Below, one piece after another: positions 15,614-25,445 of a stretch of DNA of 44,061 nucleotides. The DNA lies in the NCBI GenBank assembly GCA_021107755.1, contig JAIOSF010000030.1, forward strand, positions 1 through 44,061, read 5' to 3'. This stretch comes from Arcobacteraceae bacterium. GTDB taxonomy: Bacteria; Campylobacterota; Campylobacteria; Campylobacterales; Arcobacteraceae. Position 1 is the stretch's first letter, and each line of letters opens with the position of its first letter. The translations under genes were made by a program, and so were the position numbers. The notes beneath the pieces are model-generated. The model was not told where the DNA came from, did no database searches, and saw only the letters and a list, made by a program, of their open reading frames with translations.

Positions 15614-17179
15614 ATGAACAAAGCATATAATATAAAAGGTGATATCTTTGGTGGAATCACTGCTGCTATTGTTGCATTACCTTTAGGGCTTGCCTTTGGA
15701 GTAGCGAGTGGATTAGGTGCAACTGCTGGAATATATGGAGCTATAATATTAGGTTTTTTTGCTTCTATTTTTGGAGGAACAAAAACACAAATATCAGGTC
15801 CAACTGGTCCTATGACTGTAGTTATAGCATCCTCTGTTGTAGTACTTCACTCAGATATAAATGCAATAGCCTCAGTAATTTTACTTGCAGGAGTCTTCCA
15901 AATAGCATTTGCTTTTTTTCAAATAGGTAAATATGTAAAATATATCCCTTATCCTGTAATATCAGGTTTTATGAGTGGGATTGGCGCAATTATTATCCTT
16001 TTGCAAATCAATCCTTTTTTAGGATTAGAAAGTCAAGCAGATATAATCTCTATTTTGCAAAAATTACCTTCAAACTTATTAAATACAAACTTTGAGGCAC
16101 TATTTCTTGCAACTACAACTTTACTAATTGTACTTTTTACCCCAGCAAAAATCTCTCGTGTTATCCCCTCACCCCTTATTGCATTAACTATATTAACAAT
16201 TATAAGTGTGATGTTTGGACTGAATGTTGAAACAATAGGCGAAATTCCATCCACCCTTCCTCATTTTGTAATCCCTACATTTAACTTTGAAAACTATAAA
16301 ACTATTATCACTTTAGCTGTAACACTTGCACTTTTAGGCTCAATTGATACTTTACTTACCTCATTAGTAGCTGATAATCTTACAAAGCAAAAACACAATT
16401 CAAATAGAGAACTTTTTGGACAAGGTTTAGGAAATACTCTATGTGCATTAACTGGTTCCCTTGCAGGTGCTGGGGCAACCATGAGAACAGTTATAAATAT
16501 AAAAAGTGGTGGTACTACCCAACTTTCAGGTGCAATTCACTCTATTGTACTGCTACTTGTAGTTTTATTTTTAGCACCTTTAGCAGCACAAATACCTCTT
16601 GCTGTTTTGGCTGGTATTTTAATAAAAGTTGGTCTTGATATTTTAGATTACAAGTTTTTAAAAGTTATTAAAACCGCCCCAAAAAATGATCTCTATGTTA
16701 TGATAACTGTATTTTTCGTAACAGTGTTTATTGACCTTATTACAGCTGTTGGTTTAGGTATTGTGTTAGCTGCTTTATTAATTGTGTATCGTATAACAAA
16801 AGCAACTAAGATAAGTACAACAAACTATAAACCTTCACAAATAGATGAGTATTTTGAAGATGATCCTTATATTCGTGTAGTAAAAATAGAGGGTGCATTA
16901 TTTTTTGGTTCAACTATTGCTTTTGAAAATGAGATTAACTCTTTATTAGATACTAAAACTCTTATTATTGACTGTATTGATGTCCCCTTTATAGACATCA
17001 CTGCTATATTTACTTTACAAGAACTTGTCACACATCTCAATGATCAAAATATAGAAACTATTTTATTATTAAAAAAAAGCCATCAAGAAAAACTTTTAAG
17101 TGTAGACAAAACAGAAATATTTGCAAATACAATTATCAGTGATTCGTTAAAAGATATACCAATTCAATGTAAGTTATAA
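15614..17179 (+). CDS. SulP family anion transporter with STAS domain
   Basis: A 521-aa inner-membrane anion permease. The N-terminal two thirds form the SulP core of 12-14 helices, with ITAAIVALPLGLAFGVASG and SGPTGPMTVVI, the conserved substrate-side motifs. The C-terminal part (about 410-515) is a cytoplasmic STAS domain. Members carry sulfate, bicarbonate or other anions, and this sequence alone does not settle which. AAAGAGAAC precedes the ATG. It follows tonB by 74 bases without a clear terminator, but it lacks the TTAAC operator, so a link to the copper locus is not shown. Confidence 0.9.
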   Translation: MNKAYNIKGDIFGGITAAIVALPLGLAFGVASGLGATAGIYGAIILGFFASIFGGTKTQISGPTGPMTVVIASSVVVLHSDINAIASVILLAGVFQIAFAFFQIGKYVKYIPYPVISGFMSGIGAIIILLQINPFLGLESQADIISILQKLPSNLLNTNFEALFLATTTLLIVLFTPAKISRVIPSPLIALTILTIISVMFGLNVETIGEIPSTLPHFVIPTFNFENYKTIITLAVTLALLGSIDTLLTSLVADNLTKQKHNSNRELFGQGLGNTLCALTGSLAGAGATMRTVINIKSGGTTQLSGAIHSIVLLLVVLFLAPLAAQIPLAVLAGILIKVGLDILDYKFLKVIKTAPKNDLYVMITVFFVTVFIDLITAVGLGIVLAALLIVYRITKATKISTTNYKPSQIDEYFEDDPYIRVVKIEGALFFGSTIAFENEINSLLDTKTLIIDCIDVPFIDITAIFTLQELVTHLNDQNIETILLLKKSHQEKLLSVDKTEIFANTIISDSLKDIPIQCKL

Positions 17180-17216
17180 TACAATACAATGATAATATGT
17201 TAAGTAAGGATATTTT

Positions 17217-18791
17217 ATGAATATAAAGAAATTAGTCAGATATAGTTTTCTAATAATATCTATATTAATATTTTTTATATTTGGTATTAATAGAATTATT
17301 TTATATCAATTCAAAGAAAATGATATTATTAAAGAACATATAACTACCCTTCTATCAACCCAAGAGAATATGAATAAACTAATAAAAAATATTGATAGAA
17401 CTAATACTGTTGACGAGTTAGAAAAAACTAGACATGAGTTTTTTACCCAAGAAAAAAAATTTGAAAATAGAAAAGATCAGTTATATTTAAAAAAATATAG
17501 CGATATTTTAGATTATTTTATTATCGAATTTAATGAAGAAAAGACAATTCAAAATAATATATCAGAACTTGTTAAAAATGAACACTTACTAGAAGAATAT
17601 TTTGATGCTATTTTTAAGATTCAATCTCAAAAAATAATAAAACAAAAAGAATTTGAGAAGCTTTATCCCCAAGAAAATAATATTCGAAAAAGTATTGAAG
17701 AAAAAATTATCTTACAAAACAACTTTAAGTTTTTACAAAAATTTTCTGATATAAAATATTATAGTAAAGAGGTATTATTTCAACATAGGAATCAAGAAAC
17801 TTTTAATAAATGGAAGGAGAAGATAAATCTTTTAATCAAAGATTATCCAATGCAAGAGCTCAAAAAATATTTAATAGTTACAGATAATATTGGTATGATT
17901 GTTCTAAAAATTGAAGAACTAAAAATGAAAGAGGAGGAGTTTATTAAAAAAATTTCTCAAACTATAGATTCAAGCAATACAATCAATACTCAAATAACAA
18001 AAGAGATTGAACAACTCTCTTTAGAGTTCCAAAATACTGTATTTACAATCAGTACCCTTTTGTTTTTACTATTAATTGTATTTATTATTCTATTAGCATA
18101 CAAAGTAAATAAAAATGTCTCAATGAGTGTAGATGAGATTGAACAAAAAGTTCACGATGGATTAGAGGAGATAAATAACCTCAATCAAGAGATATCAGAT
18201 ACTCAAAAAGAGGTTGTATTTACCATGGGTGCTATTGGTGAAAGCCGAAGTAAAGAAACAGGAAATCATGTGAGAAGAGTCGCTGAATATAGTAAGCGTT
18301 TAGCTTTGTTTTATGGATTAAGCCAAGAGGAAGCTGAGATGTTAAAACAAGCTAGTCCTATGCATGATATAGGAAAAGTTGCAATACCCGATGCTATTTT
18401 AAATAAACCAGGGCGTTTTAATGAACATGAGAGATTGATTATGAATACCCATGCACATCTTGGATATGATATGTTAAAACACTCAAGTAGAGAGCTTTTA
18501 AAAGCAGCAGCTATTGTAGCTTATGAACATCATGAAAAATGGGATGGAAGTGGATACCCAAGAGGCTTAAGTGGTGAAGATATACATATCTATGGAAGAA
18601 TTACAGCACTTGCTGATGTATTTGATGCTCTTGGAAGTGATAGATGTTATAAAAAAGCTTGGGATGATGAGAAAATATTCCAACTATTTAAAGAGGAAAA
18701 AGGGAAACACTTTGATCCAGCACTTATTACAATCTTTTTTGACAACTTAGATGAATTTCTCAAAATACGAGATACTTTTAAAGACACCTAA
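17217..18791 (+). CDS. Membrane-bound HD-GYP domain protein
   Basis: A 524-aa protein with one membrane helix at about 9-30, a long helical periplasmic sensor (31-275) and a second helix at about 276-296. A short coiled coil follows, then an HD-GYP domain (about 335-515). Catalytic motifs are intact: H383-D384 in MHDIGKVAIPD, HHEKWDGSG, and G446-Y447-P448 followed by RGLSGEDIHIYGRI. This predicts cyclic di-GMP hydrolysis controlled by an extracytoplasmic signal. The start has AAGGA 8 nt upstream. The sensor resembles helical chemoreceptor-type domains but is not one I can name. Confidence 0.9.
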   Translation: MNIKKLVRYSFLIISILIFFIFGINRIILYQFKENDIIKEHITTLLSTQENMNKLIKNIDRTNTVDELEKTRHEFFTQEKKFENRKDQLYLKKYSDILDYFIIEFNEEKTIQNNISELVKNEHLLEEYFDAIFKIQSQKIIKQKEFEKLYPQENNIRKSIEEKIILQNNFKFLQKFSDIKYYSKEVLFQHRNQETFNKWKEKINLLIKDYPMQELKKYLIVTDNIGMIVLKIEELKMKEEEFIKKISQTIDSSNTINTQITKEIEQLSLEFQNTVFTISTLLFLLLIVFIILLAYKVNKNVSMSVDEIEQKVHDGLEEINNLNQEISDTQKEVVFTMGAIGESRSKETGNHVRRVAEYSKRLALFYGLSQEEAEMLKQASPMHDIGKVAIPDAILNKPGRFNEHERLIMNTHAHLGYDMLKHSSRELLKAAAIVAYEHHEKWDGSGYPRGLSGEDIHIYGRITALADVFDALGSDRCYKKAWDDEKIFQLFKEEKGKHFDPALITIFFDNLDEFLKIRDTFKDT

Positions 18792-18801
18792 AATATTTAG
18801 C

Positions 18802-18813
18802 TATAATTAGACA
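18802..18813 (+). promoter_or_regulatory. -10 box placed for a leaderless murJ transcript
   Basis: TATAAT at 18802-18807 lies 6 nt before the murJ ATG (18814), so transcription from it would begin at or next to the start codon. No ribosome site is seen in the 20 bases before the ATG. No -35 is recognisable, which is usual in this phylum. Confidence 0.4.
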
Positions 18814-20121
18814 ATGATTAAACATATATTTACAAACAGTGCTGGTATTTTAGTTTCTAGAATTTTAGGATTTTTACGAGATCTATTAACCGCTTCTATT
18901 CTTGGAGCAAATATCTATAGTGATATTTTCTTTGTAGCTTTCAAATTACCAAATCTTTTTAGAAGAATTTTTGCTGAAGGCGCTTTTACACAGGTATTTA
19001 TCCCCGCATACGCAAAGTCAAACTATAAAATCAGTTTTAGTTCTGTTATATTTTTACAGTTTTTAGCATTTATTCTCATATTAAGTTTGGTTGTAACTCT
19101 GTTTGCCTCAATTATCACAAAAGTTATCGCTATAGGATTTGATAGTGCCACTATTGATTTAGCTTCCCCTTTAGTTGCAATTTGTTTTTACTATCTCCCT
19201 TTAATATTTGTTGTTACTTTTTTAGCAGCACTTTTACAATATAAAAATCATTTTGCAACAACTGCTTTTAGTACAGCACTTCTAAATATCTCTCTTATTG
19301 TTGCCCTTTTAATTTCTGCAAATATGGATAAATATACAATAACATTTTATCTTAGTTGGGGAGTTGTAGTTGGGGGTGTTTTACAAGTTATAGTACATCT
19401 CATAGCTATAAAAAAACTTCATATAAAATTCTTTACAACAAATATACGCAAAAAACAAAGAGACATAAAACAATCAAAATTTTATAAACAATTTTATCCA
19501 GCAGTTTTTGGAAGTAGTGCAGCTCATATTGCTGCTTTTTTAGATACTTGGTTAGCTTCTCTACTTGTTAGTGGGAGCATTAGTTATCTTTATTATGCAA
19601 ATAGAGTTTTTCAACTACCTCTTGCTTTGTTTGCTATTGCAACCTCTGTTGCACTTTTTCCTACTATTGCAAAAGCTATTAAAAACAATGATGAACAAAA
19701 AGCATTACGATTTATGAAGAAAGCGACAATGATACTTTTTGCACTTCTTGGAACTGCAACAATCATAGGGATAGTGTTTGATAATTTTATAGTATGGTTA
19801 CTGTTTGAAAGAGGTGCTTTTAGCTCTTCTGATACAACACAAACTGCCCTAGTACTATCAATGTATCTAATAGGATTATTACCATTTGGACTAGCAAAAA
19901 TATTTTCTCTTTGGCTTTATGCTCATGAAAAGCAAGGGGTTGCTGCAAAAATAACTATGAAGTCTCTTGGCTGGAATATTATTTTTTCTTTAGTTTTGAT
20001 ACTTCCTTATGGAATTGTAGGTTTAGCACTTGCTAGTAGTTTAAGTGGTTTTATACTATTATTCCTAACTTTAAAAGAGTTTGGATATAAAAATATCATC
20101 TTACTTTTAAAAACTCAATGA
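18814..20121 (+). CDS. murJ: Lipid II flippase MurJ
   Basis: A 435-aa polytopic membrane protein of the MurJ/MviN (MOP) family, which moves lipid II to the outer leaflet for peptidoglycan synthesis. The N-terminus carries SRILGFLRDLLTASILGA and the FKLPNLFRRIFAEGAFTQVFIPAY segment, the classic MviN signature with its conserved Arg residues. Central YYANRVFQLPLALFAIA and later FERGAFSSSDT are also typical. It is a little shorter than E. coli MurJ because it lacks the last helices, which is normal in this phylum. It follows the HD-GYP gene by 22 bases and may be read from its own promoter. Confidence 0.95.
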   Translation: MIKHIFTNSAGILVSRILGFLRDLLTASILGANIYSDIFFVAFKLPNLFRRIFAEGAFTQVFIPAYAKSNYKISFSSVIFLQFLAFILILSLVVTLFASIITKVIAIGFDSATIDLASPLVAICFYYLPLIFVVTFLAALLQYKNHFATTAFSTALLNISLIVALLISANMDKYTITFYLSWGVVVGGVLQVIVHLIAIKKLHIKFFTTNIRKKQRDIKQSKFYKQFYPAVFGSSAAHIAAFLDTWLASLLVSGSISYLYYANRVFQLPLALFAIATSVALFPTIAKAIKNNDEQKALRFMKKATMILFALLGTATIIGIVFDNFIVWLLFERGAFSSSDTTQTALVLSMYLIGLLPFGLAKIFSLWLYAHEKQGVAAKITMKSLGWNIIFSLVLILPYGIVGLALASSLSGFILLFLTLKEFGYKNIILLLKTQ

Positions 20122-20133
20122 TTTAATACAAAT

Positions 20134-20221
20134 AGACAGGTGTCTGAGAGGTCGAAGGTGCTTCGTTGGAAGCGAAGTGTAGCTAAAACTACCGTGGGTT
20201 CGAATCCCATCCTGTCTGCCA
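20134..20221 (+). tRNA. tRNA-Ser (anticodon GGA)
   Basis: A class II tRNA of 88 bases including an encoded CCA. The acceptor stem pairs AGACAGG (20134-20140) with CCTGTCT (20211-20217), G is the discriminator and CCA follows. The anticodon stem is CTTCG/CGAAG (20161-20165 with 20173-20177), with loop TTGGAAG and anticodon GGA at 20168-20170. A long variable arm follows (TGTAGCTAAAACTACC), and the T arm is GTGGG-TTCGAAT-CCCAT. It reads UCC and UCU codons. Confidence 0.97.
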
Positions 20222-20310
20222 TTAAAAAAGAAAAAACCTTTTAATAACATTCAAAATCCTTTAAAAATAAAATCAAAAAATTTATTCATCTCATATTAAA
20301 AAATTTTGGA

Positions 20311-20316
20311 TATAAT
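20311..20316 (+). promoter_or_regulatory. -10 box of the pyrD promoter
   Basis: TATAAT at 20311-20316, 34 bases before the pyrD ATG, with the ribosome site AGGA further down. The upstream region is A/T-rich with no clear -35. Confidence 0.5.
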
Positions 20317-20350
20317 CATCTACATTTGACTAAACATAGGATTTAAAAAT

Positions 20351-21409
20351 ATGATAAATTACGAAACTATAAAAAAGATTATGTTCAATTTCGAACCAGA
20401 AACTGCACATCATATAGCTTCATTTGGTTTAAAAGCACTTCCATACTGTAGAACTATAAACAACTATATGACTGAAAAAAACTTTGTTGATAATAGCATA
20501 TTAACACAAGAGGTTTTAGGGATAAAATTTCACAACCCTATTGGTCTAGCTGCTGGGTTTGATAAAAATGCAGATATGATAAAAGCTATGCCCTCCCTTG
20601 GGTTTGGATATACAGAGATTGGGACTATGACACCAAGAGCACAACCGGGGAATGATAAACCAAGGCTTTTTAGATATCCAGAACAAGAATCACTACAAAA
20701 TGCTATGGGCTTTAACAATGAAGGTGCTTTTGAAGTGATTACTAATCTTAAAAAAGTATACCCTTTTGCTATCCCCATTGGAGCAAGTATTGGAAAAAAT
20801 AAAACAACACCTGAAAATGAGGCTTTAAATGATTATGAAACGCTTATCAAAGGATTTAAAGATATTTGTGATTATTTAGTAGTAAATATCTCTTCTCCAA
20901 ATACACCAAATTTACGAGACCTACAAAATGAAGAGTTCATAAAAGCTGTATTTGGTATGGCTAAATCTCTTACAGATACACCTATATTATTAAAAATTGC
21001 TCCTGATATGGAAGCCCAAACTGCTATTACACTGTGTAAAACAGCAGTTGATGCAGGTGCTGATGGTATCATAGCTACAAATACAACAAATGATTATACT
21101 CTTTTACCAAATCCTCAAGATTTTGGTGGAATTAGTGGAAAAGTTATGAGTGAAAAATCATATAATCTTTTTAAAGCAATTGCCGCTGAACTACACGATA
21201 GAACCACACTTATAAGTGTAGGTGGAATTAGTGATGCAAAAGATGCTTATAGACGAATTAAAGCGGGTGCAAGTTTAATTCAAATCTATAGTGCTTTTAT
21301 ATTCCAAGGTCCTTCAATGTGTAAAAACATCAATGAAGAGCTAATAGCGCTAATTAAAGCTGATGGATATAACAATATAAGTGAAGCTATTGGAGCTGAT
21401 TATAAATAA
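20351..21409 (+). CDS. pyrD: Dihydroorotate dehydrogenase, class 2
   Basis: A 352-aa membrane-associated flavoenzyme that oxidises dihydroorotate to orotate with quinone in pyrimidine synthesis. The short amphipathic N-terminal extension typical of class 2 (FNFEPETAHHIASFGLKAL) comes before the barrel. FMN and substrate motifs are present: NPIGLAAGFDKNAD, GFGYTEIGTMTPRAQPGN, NAMGFNNEG, VNISSPNTPNLR with the catalytic Ser, and GVGGI-like SVGGISDAKDAY. It is followed after 9 bases by the M16 peptidase gene, an order also known in Campylobacter jejuni. Confidence 0.97.
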   Translation: MINYETIKKIMFNFEPETAHHIASFGLKALPYCRTINNYMTEKNFVDNSILTQEVLGIKFHNPIGLAAGFDKNADMIKAMPSLGFGYTEIGTMTPRAQPGNDKPRLFRYPEQESLQNAMGFNNEGAFEVITNLKKVYPFAIPIGASIGKNKTTPENEALNDYETLIKGFKDICDYLVVNISSPNTPNLRDLQNEEFIKAVFGMAKSLTDTPILLKIAPDMEAQTAITLCKTAVDAGADGIIATNTTNDYTLLPNPQDFGGISGKVMSEKSYNLFKAIAAELHDRTTLISVGGISDAKDAYRRIKAGASLIQIYSAFIFQGPSMCKNINEELIALIKADGYNNISEAIGADYK

Positions 21410-21418
21410 GGAGATAAA

Positions 21419-22729
21419 ATGAAACTACTATTATTTATCTTTTTAACTTTACAAGGAGTATTGATGGCAAATAGCCTACCAAAGTATTATGAGGAGACTT
21501 TAGAAAATGGTCTTAAAATTGTTGCAATCCCTATGGATAATGAGAGTAAAGTTATCACTACAGACATTTTTTATAATGTAGGAAGTCGTGATGAGATTAT
21601 GGGGAAAAGTGGAATTGCACATATGCTTGAACACCTAAATTTCAAATCAACAAAAAATTTAAAAGCTGGTGAATTTGACACTATAGTAAAAGGTTTTGGA
21701 GGGGTAAATAATGCTTCAACAGGATTTGACTATACACACTACTATATAAAATCAAGTAATAAAAATCTTGATAAATCACTTGAGCTTTATGCTGACTTGA
21801 TGGAAAACTTAACTTTAAAAGATGAAGAGTTTCAACCAGAACGAGATGTTGTAGCAGAAGAGAGAAGATGGAGAACAGATAACTCTCCTATGGGTTACCT
21901 TTACTTTAAACTTTTTAACAATACATTTACATACCATCCATACCATTGGACACCAATTGGTTTTATGTCAGATATTCAAAACTGGTCTATAGAAGATATT
22001 AGAGAGTTTCACTCAAAATTTTACACACCTGAGAATGCTATTATTGTAGTTGCTGGAGATATAACAAAAGAGGAAGTTTTCTCAACTGCCAAAAAACATT
22101 TTTCTTCTATTAAAAACAGTGAAAATAGTAAAGAGATTACAAAAACGCTTCACACTATAGAGCCAAAGCAAGATGGAGAGAAAAGAGTTGTTATACACAA
22201 AGATTCTCAAGTAGAGATTTTAGCTATAAACTTTCATATTCCAAACTTTTTAGATAAAGATCAAGTAGCACTTTCTGCACTTAGTGAGCTTTTAAGTAGT
22301 GGAAAAAGTAGTAGACTAAATGAACTATTAATAGATAAAAAGCAAATGGTAAACACAATATATGCTTACAACATGGAGTTAAAAGACCCCGGAGTTTATC
22401 TATTTTTAGCAGTTTGTAACCCAGGAGTTAAAGCTGTGGATGTTGAAAAAGAGATTTGGAAAGAGATAAAAAATATACAAAAAGGTGATGTGAAAAAATC
22501 TGAACTTGCAAAAATTAAGAAAAATACAAAATCAGATTTTATATTTTCTCTAGAAAGCTCTAGTAGTGTAGCTTCACTATATGGAAGTTATTTTATCCGT
22601 GGTGACATCTCTCCACTTATGGACTATGAAGAAGATATTAAAAATTTACAAACAAAAGATATAATAGAAGTTGCAAAAAAATATCTAACTAAAAACAACT
22701 CAACAACAATGATTTTAAAACAAGATTAA
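21419..22729 (+). CDS. M16 family zinc peptidase
   Basis: A 436-aa pitrilysin-type metallopeptidase. It has a signal peptide-like N-terminus (MKLLLFIFLTLQGVLMA), the inverted zinc motif H68-ML-E71-H72 and the third ligand region at E147/E148 in VVAEERRWR. Two M16 lobes follow; the second (about 200-430) lacks a zinc site, as is normal. The strong ribosome site AAGGAGATAAA precedes the ATG. It probably acts in the periplasm on peptides or damaged proteins. It is transcribed with pyrD. In many relatives dapA comes next; here a minus-strand pair lies between. Confidence 0.93.
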   Translation: MKLLLFIFLTLQGVLMANSLPKYYEETLENGLKIVAIPMDNESKVITTDIFYNVGSRDEIMGKSGIAHMLEHLNFKSTKNLKAGEFDTIVKGFGGVNNASTGFDYTHYYIKSSNKNLDKSLELYADLMENLTLKDEEFQPERDVVAEERRWRTDNSPMGYLYFKLFNNTFTYHPYHWTPIGFMSDIQNWSIEDIREFHSKFYTPENAIIVVAGDITKEEVFSTAKKHFSSIKNSENSKEITKTLHTIEPKQDGEKRVVIHKDSQVEILAINFHIPNFLDKDQVALSALSELLSSGKSSRLNELLIDKKQMVNTIYAYNMELKDPGVYLFLAVCNPGVKAVDVEKEIWKEIKNIQKGDVKKSELAKIKKNTKSDFIFSLESSSSVASLYGSYFIRGDISPLMDYEEDIKNLQTKDIIEVAKKYLTKNNSTTMILKQD

Positions 22730-22738
22730 GCCTGTGGC

Positions 22739-22763
22739 AACATCTCTTAACAAAAGAGATGTT
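22739..22763. terminator. Hairpin between convergent M16 peptidase and GGDEF/EAL genes
   Basis: AACATCTCTT (22739-22748) pairs perfectly with AAGAGATGTT (22754-22763) over a 5-nt loop. The T tract is weak. Its place between converging stops suggests a bidirectional terminator. Confidence 0.65.
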
Positions 22764-22775
22764 ACTCTTTATTAT

Positions 22776-25430
22776 TTAATCTAGCTCTGGCTTTGGAGCA
22801 CTAAAATAATAACCTTGTGAGTAATCTATCCCTAATTCATTTACAATTTTTAATATCTCTTCATTCTCAACAAACTCTGCAATTGTTTTCATATTCATCT
22901 TTTTAGCAAAGTTTACAATAGTTTCTACTACCATTTTAGCATTGTTATCAGTATCAATATTTTTAATCATAGAACCATCTATCTTGATATAATCTGCTTC
23001 AAGCTTCATAAGATATTCAAAGTTACTGTATCCTGTACCAAAGTCATCTATGGCAATTTTACACCCAAACTCTTTCACATTTCTAATAAAACTTACCACT
23101 TGATTAAAGTTTTCAATAGATTCTGATTCTACTATTTCAAATACAACTCGTTCCCCTATCCCATATTTATTGAGTAACTCAAAAATATAGTCTTGTATCT
23201 CAATATTTAAAATATCATCAATAGTGAGATTAACAGAGAATTCAAACTCTTTTTTGTGGAACATTTTAAAACTTTTTTCCAACATTATTTTTGTTAAGAT
23301 ATTATAATATTTTGTTTTCTTGGAAATTTCAAGGAAAAAATATGGTGAGATAACTTTATCATCTTCTAATATTCTTATAAGTGATTCATATTTTTCATTA
23401 CTATTAGTTAGATTATTTACAATTGGTTGGAAAAATGGAACTACTCTATCCTCTTCAATTGCAATTTTTATCTTTTTTGTCCATTTTAAGTTATTTTCAT
23501 ACTCTTTATTTAAAGAGTTATCTTCATTATAAATAACTATATCAATATTTTTCTTTCGTGCAATTTGAAGACCCATATCTGCAGTTTGTAAAATCTTATC
23601 ATTTGATTCAAATGAGATAGCTGCCGTTAACTTAACTGATAGTTGTTCTGTTTCAACTTCTATATTATCATGACTAATAAAATTAACTATATTTTTAATT
23701 CTTTCATAAAAAAGATCATTAGATTTTTGCTCTCCTAAAACTACAAACTCATCACCTTGTAACCGGTATAATTTATATTGATTGTGACTAGCGATTAAAC
23801 TTGAAAGTATTTCTGATATTTTTTTAATCAGCTTATCTCCAAATACATGTCCATAAAAATCATTCACTTGTCTGAAGTTGTCTACATTTAATATTGCTAT
23901 TGAATTTTTTGAACCCTTTTGTATATCATTTGTCAATTTAAATCTATTGCCAAGATTAGTAAGCAAATCTCTATTTACTAAGTCATCTAATTTTTCTCTT
24001 TGTTTGACAAGTTCAGTAATCTCATGACGCACAGCAATATATTCTATAATCTCATCCTTACTATTTAATATAGGTTGAATAACGATGTCTACCCAATAAA
24101 ATGAGCCATCTTTTTTTCTATTTTTCAGTATCCCTTTCCAAACTTTTTTTGACTGTATTGTTTTCCAAAGATTTTCAAATACACTTTTTGGAGTTTCTGG
24201 GTCTCTTACTATATTATGAGGAGTTCCTATAGTTTCATTTTTAGAATAACCACTTACTTTATAAAAATTATCATTGGCATAGGTAATGTTCCCTTTTAAA
24301 TCTGATTTTGTAACAATACTTCCCTCATCCATAACACCTTTATAACTATTTAAAAAAGAGATATTATCCTGTAGTGTTTTTGAGAGTTTATTAAAATCTT
24401 TTGTGATACTACTTATCTCATCATATTTATCAATTTTAATCTCATCATATTTATTATTTTTAATATTTTCAATACTCTCTTTTAAATTATCAAGAGGCTC
24501 TACAATTAATCTTTTTATAAAAAAGAATGAAACTAAAAAAGTAATTACTAATATTAAAATCCAAACAAAAAATACCTGTAAGTAAGTTTTAGTTAGCTGT
24601 TCATTTAATCTTTTTTGATCTAATAAAAACATCGATTTTAAACCAATATCAGCATCTATTACTGTGTACTCTTCTATAAAATAATCTTCTGAATTAAGTT
24701 TTTCATGTAACTCATCACGATCTATTGTAGTATCGTAAATATATTTATCTTGAGACTTTAAAACAACTAAAGTTCCTAACTTATTATTTAAATATGTTAT
24801 AAAATCACTATTTAAACTATACCCTACTCTAATATATCCTATAATATTATTATCTAATATTACTGGTGTAGTAAATTTAATATAATATTCATTATCTATG
24901 TGATAAAAATTAAAATCTATATCATTTATACTTAAAACAGATGGTGTTACTATATATTCTTTAGTGTAATAATCAATAAAATTTTTCACTCCATTATTAT
25001 AAGAAACATATCCCATATCTTTTTTCTTTTGATGTTTTCTATTTATCAAAATAAGATTTTTTTCTTTATCAAATATTGTTAATGTGTAGTTATCTGATTC
25101 TTTTATCCATTTTTGAGTATTTTCTAAAATTGATCTTTTCTCAAAATCATAAATTTCAGGAATATACTCTACTGGATTTTCATAATTAGTTATAAGGTTT
25201 AAAGAGTTTACAATATCTTTATCGTTGGCAATTTGCTTTGAAATTTTCAAAGTATTGTCTTTGATGTTTTTTATTGTAGCATCTATTATCCTTTTATCAT
25301 GTGCTATCTCTTTTAACCTTTGGGTATGAAAGATATCTTCTACTACTTCTAAAGTTATATAACTACTTATAATTAAAGCAATTGTAGAAAGTGAGATAAT
25401 AAGAAGAAATAGTTTATTTTTTAATGGCAT
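22776..25430 (-). CDS. Membrane sensor with PAS, GGDEF and EAL domains
   Basis: An 884-aa protein with a helix at about 7-28, a periplasmic Cache-like sensor (29-285), a second helix (286-306) and a HAMP-like segment. A PAS domain (about 365-475) resembles the Aer type, with NIVRDPETPKSVFENLW. The GGDEF domain (about 485-640) has its signature altered to QGDEF (558-562), so cyclase activity is doubtful. The EAL domain (about 655-880) keeps E682 (ESL), N734, D795-D796 in DDFGTGYS, K816, E852 and Q872, so it should hydrolyse cyclic di-GMP. It is coupled to the upstream periplasmic binding protein gene by a 15-base gap, which suggests that the binding protein presents a ligand to this sensor. 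Confidence 0.92.
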   Translation of the reverse strand: MPLKNKLFLLIISLSTIALIISSYITLEVVEDIFHTQRLKEIAHDKRIIDATIKNIKDNTLKISKQIANDKDIVNSLNLITNYENPVEYIPEIYDFEKRSILENTQKWIKESDNYTLTIFDKEKNLILINRKHQKKKDMGYVSYNNGVKNFIDYYTKEYIVTPSVLSINDIDFNFYHIDNEYYIKFTTPVILDNNIIGYIRVGYSLNSDFITYLNNKLGTLVVLKSQDKYIYDTTIDRDELHEKLNSEDYFIEEYTVIDADIGLKSMFLLDQKRLNEQLTKTYLQVFFVWILILVITFLVSFFFIKRLIVEPLDNLKESIENIKNNKYDEIKIDKYDEISSITKDFNKLSKTLQDNISFLNSYKGVMDEGSIVTKSDLKGNITYANDNFYKVSGYSKNETIGTPHNIVRDPETPKSVFENLWKTIQSKKVWKGILKNRKKDGSFYWVDIVIQPILNSKDEIIEYIAVRHEITELVKQREKLDDLVNRDLLTNLGNRFKLTNDIQKGSKNSIAILNVDNFRQVNDFYGHVFGDKLIKKISEILSSLIASHNQYKLYRLQGDEFVVLGEQKSNDLFYERIKNIVNFISHDNIEVETEQLSVKLTAAISFESNDKILQTADMGLQIARKKNIDIVIYNEDNSLNKEYENNLKWTKKIKIAIEEDRVVPFFQPIVNNLTNSNEKYESLIRILEDDKVISPYFFLEISKKTKYYNILTKIMLEKSFKMFHKKEFEFSVNLTIDDILNIEIQDYIFELLNKYGIGERVVFEIVESESIENFNQVVSFIRNVKEFGCKIAIDDFGTGYSNFEYLMKLEADYIKIDGSMIKNIDTDNNAKMVVETIVNFAKKMNMKTIAEFVENEEILKIVNELGIDYSQGYYFSAPKPELD

Positions 25431-25445
25431 AAGACTCTCTTTCTT

